Position numbers and translations under genes: made by a program. This document shows positions 32,038 through 33,330 of a stretch of DNA of 33,330 bases, one piece after another. A model generated the notes under the pieces. It worked only from the letters and a program-made list of their open reading frames with translations. It was not told the DNA's origin and did no database searches. How positions within the stretch are numbered: the stretch's first letter is position 1; the number at the start of each line of letters is the position of its first letter. Source of the DNA: an uncultured Bacteroidia bacterium (GTDB lineage Bacteria; Bacteroidota; Bacteroidia; Bacteroidales; F082); the NCBI GenBank assembly GCA_902771635.1, contig CACXXW010000022.1, positions 1 through 33,330 of the forward strand, given 5' to 3'.

Positions 32038-32940
32038 CTATTCATATCTTTTCAATGCTGAAATCAATTCGGCATGAATCTTTTCTTTTAAGGGAAGTGG
32101 TTCGATGACTTCCAATTCGTGTCCTTCTTTAAGGATGGCTTGTCGGAAATCGAAGGTTGGGGCGAGATAGTACTCAAAATCTGCGTATGTGTCGTTTTTG
32201 CATATTTCTTTTTGCGAGTGATGCAAGGGGAGTGTGCGCAGTAGGTTAGGCATATTGCAATAGGCTCGTAGAACAATGCGTTGTGTCGGGATTTCTTCAC
32301 CGATGAACACGCCGAAGTAGTTTTTGAAATAAGATTCGGCATCGAAATCGGCGGCTAACTCGTATTGTGCCTCTGTTTCGGTAAGTTCGGTCATGCGGTC
32401 GAGGGCATAGATGGCTAATGCGCCGTTTTTCCTTTCGCTTTTTCCAAGTAGGTACCAGCGTTGGTGGAAAAGTTTCAGGCAATAGGGTTCGATGGAGGTC
32501 GTGTAGGGTTCGGAGTCGTTGAATTTCTGGTAGCCCATTTGAAGGGTGTGGTGGCATTTGATGGCGTTGATGATGGTTTCGAGGTGTTCGAGGCCAGCGG
32601 GGACATCTTCAAGCAGGAGTTGGTCCTTGATGGACAAACCATCGAGGAGGATGTTGTTGACGGTGAGTGTGCGTAGCATCCAGTTTTGGGTGGAATTGTC
32701 ACGGAGTGCCTCGGGATTGCTGATGAAGTATTGGTGCTGGTTGTCGCACTCGATGCGGATGCCAAACATGTCGTCAATGGCTTGGCGAATGCGGTAGAAG
32801 GTGGTGCGGGATAAAGGTTTCCCATCGTTTAAATCGCTGTCGATCCATTGTTGACAGATGCGTTCGAGGCTGATTCGTTTGGCACGTTGTATGGTGTTGA
32901 CAAGCCATGTGTACTGTCTGAAAGTGTCGGTGTTTCTCAT
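32038..32940 (-). CDS. WYL-domain transcriptional regulator
   Basis: The 300-residue protein has an N-terminal winged-helix DNA-binding region (about 1-70: QYTWLVNTIQRAKRISLERICQQW, SRTTFYRIRQAIDDMFG) and a central WYL domain (about 115-205) with IEPYCLKLFHQRWYLLGKSE and ALDRMTELTE, followed by the WCX-type C-terminal extension. WYL domains bind nucleic acid or nucleotide ligands and are frequent in regulators of phage-defence and DNA-damage genes; no defence gene is visible beside it here. A palindrome overlapping its own promoter (32984-33002) suggests autoregulation. Confidence 0.88.
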   Translation of the reverse strand: MRNTDTFRQYTWLVNTIQRAKRISLERICQQWIDSDLNDGKPLSRTTFYRIRQAIDDMFGIRIECDNQHQYFISNPEALRDNSTQNWMLRTLTVNNILLDGLSIKDQLLLEDVPAGLEHLETIINAIKCHHTLQMGYQKFNDSEPYTTSIEPYCLKLFHQRWYLLGKSERKNGALAIYALDRMTELTETEAQYELAADFDAESYFKNYFGVFIGEEIPTQRIVLRAYCNMPNLLRTLPLHHSQKEICKNDTYADFEYYLAPTFDFRQAILKEGHELEVIEPLPLKEKIHAELISALKRYE

Positions 32941-32960
32941 AATCCGTTGTATTTGGGGGA

Positions 32961-32968
32961 CAAAATTA
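32961..32968 (-). promoter_or_regulatory. -7 promoter box of the WYL regulator
   Basis: On the minus strand this reads TAATTTTG, 20 bases before the start codon at 32940. A palindrome lies where the -33 element would be. Confidence 0.55.
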
Positions 32969-32983
32969 GAAAAAAATCATAGG

Positions 32984-33002
32984 TGTTTCATGTTTTGAAA
33001 CA
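32984..33002. promoter_or_regulatory. Candidate operator of the WYL regulator
   Basis: TGTTTCA and TGAAACA form a perfect seven-base inverted repeat with a five-base spacer. It is 15 bases upstream of the -7 box of the WYL gene, so a bound regulator would cover the -33 region. Confidence 0.45.
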
Positions 33003-33094
33003 GAAGGGTTGTATTTTTGGCGCGTGTAACCTTATTAATTAAATTAGGTTTGAAAAGTGATGGGATTTGAGTAAAAAAGACAAGGAAAAAGGAC

Positions 33095-33182
33095 AATAAA
33101 ATAGCCCTACGGAGTACGCAGGGCTCAGAACTCTTCGGCTTATAGCCTTATTGTGAAAAGTCTTGCATTCTTGTATTGATGG
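33095..33182 (-). ncRNA. Candidate small RNA, about 90 nucleotides
   Basis: A leftward promoter (33185-33192) faces a stretch with a GGCT/AGCC mini-hairpin (33137-33147) and a final AGCCCT/AGGGCT hairpin (33103-33125) followed by ATTTTATT on the minus strand, a weak terminator. The only reading frame is a six-codon mini-ORF (MQDFSQ). I do not recognise an RNA family. Confidence 0.35.
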
Positions 33183-33184
33183 TG

Positions 33185-33192
33185 CAAAAATA
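33185..33192 (-). promoter_or_regulatory. Leftward -7 promoter box in the terminal gap
   Basis: On the minus strand this reads TATTTTTG followed by CACC, a full match to the consensus. The nearest leftward gene is 245 bases away and has its own promoter, so this box probably serves a small RNA. Confidence 0.5.
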
Positions 33193-33330
33193 GTATTTAT
33201 TAGAATTCAAATGAAAAAAGTGGTAATTATTTTATTGCTGTCCGCTAAAAGTTAAAGAGTAGTAGAAGACGGGGTCGGAAAGCCAATAAATAGGCGATGG
33301 GGAAGGTTGCTAGGAAAAGTAAGCCCCCCT

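Larger units (their letters stand above)
32941..33330. other. Terminal 390 bases without a confident gene
   Basis: Besides the WYL promoter, its palindrome and the candidate small RNA, the last 130 bases hold nothing certain. On the minus strand a frame open from the window edge to a TAG at 33245-33247 gives a hydrophobic tail (FLATFPIAYLLAFRPRLLLL), which might be the C-terminus of a membrane protein extending beyond the window. A 14-codon frame on the plus strand at 33211 is probably chance. Confidence 0.35.

Noticed and set aside
31006..32940. Defence island suggested by the WYL regulator
   Set aside because: The neighbours are metabolic genes (glmM, threonine aldolase), and no restriction, nuclease or toxin gene is adjacent inside the window.

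Overview
The window reads as a chromosome segment of a Bacteroidota bacterium, most likely order Bacteroidales. At least a dozen transcription starts carry the Bacteroidetes -7 box TAnnTTTG, often followed by CA or CG. Shine-Dalgarno sequences are mostly absent. The gene families also fit: an Oar-like TonB-dependent receptor, a major-paralogous-domain lipoprotein, DUF349 and DUF1508 proteins, and an ORF6N protein. I cannot name a genus.

Layout. Positions 1-5050 hold a 5'-nucleotidase-type metallophosphoesterase, an aldose 1-epimerase lipoprotein, and a VOC protein translationally coupled to an ABC-F ATPase. Positions 5051-8570 look accessory: an ORF6N protein with a PLD-like C-terminus and palindromic repeats inside its coding sequence, a Gly/Asn-rich surface lipoprotein, a gene remnant, and an overlapping GHKL ATPase/STAS-like pair. 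Positions 8589-15111 (minus strand) are an efflux operon: TolC-type outer-membrane protein, periplasmic adaptor, RND pump and a PII-like protein. It is interrupted by a four-helix-bundle ORF and by palindromic repeats that start at the stop codon of each of the three pump genes. Facing it at 15369-17164 is a LytS/LytTR two-component pair, the likely regulator. Positions 17241-20385 hold a DUF1508 protein, a zinc ribbon, tRNA-Ser(GCU), tRNA-Pro(UGG) and a five-repeat DUF349 protein. A 1099-residue TonB-dependent receptor lies on the minus strand (20557-23856).

Positions 24182-32034 run rightwards: a small lipoprotein; a tight operon of a small membrane protein, mutL, two different rhomboid proteases and an exo/endonuclease/phosphatase-family protein; then glmM and threonine aldolase. 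A WYL regulator lies convergent to the aldolase. The last 390 bases contain a possible WYL operator and a candidate small RNA.

The most unusual material is the set of palindromic repeats: the TCAGC/GCTGA repeats that bracket the four-helix-bundle ORF, the repeats abutting operon stop codons, and the three related palindromes inside the ORF6N coding sequence. The GHKL/STAS-like pair next to the gene remnant is the best candidate for a poorly described functional module. Family assignments come from reading motifs by eye; no search was run.
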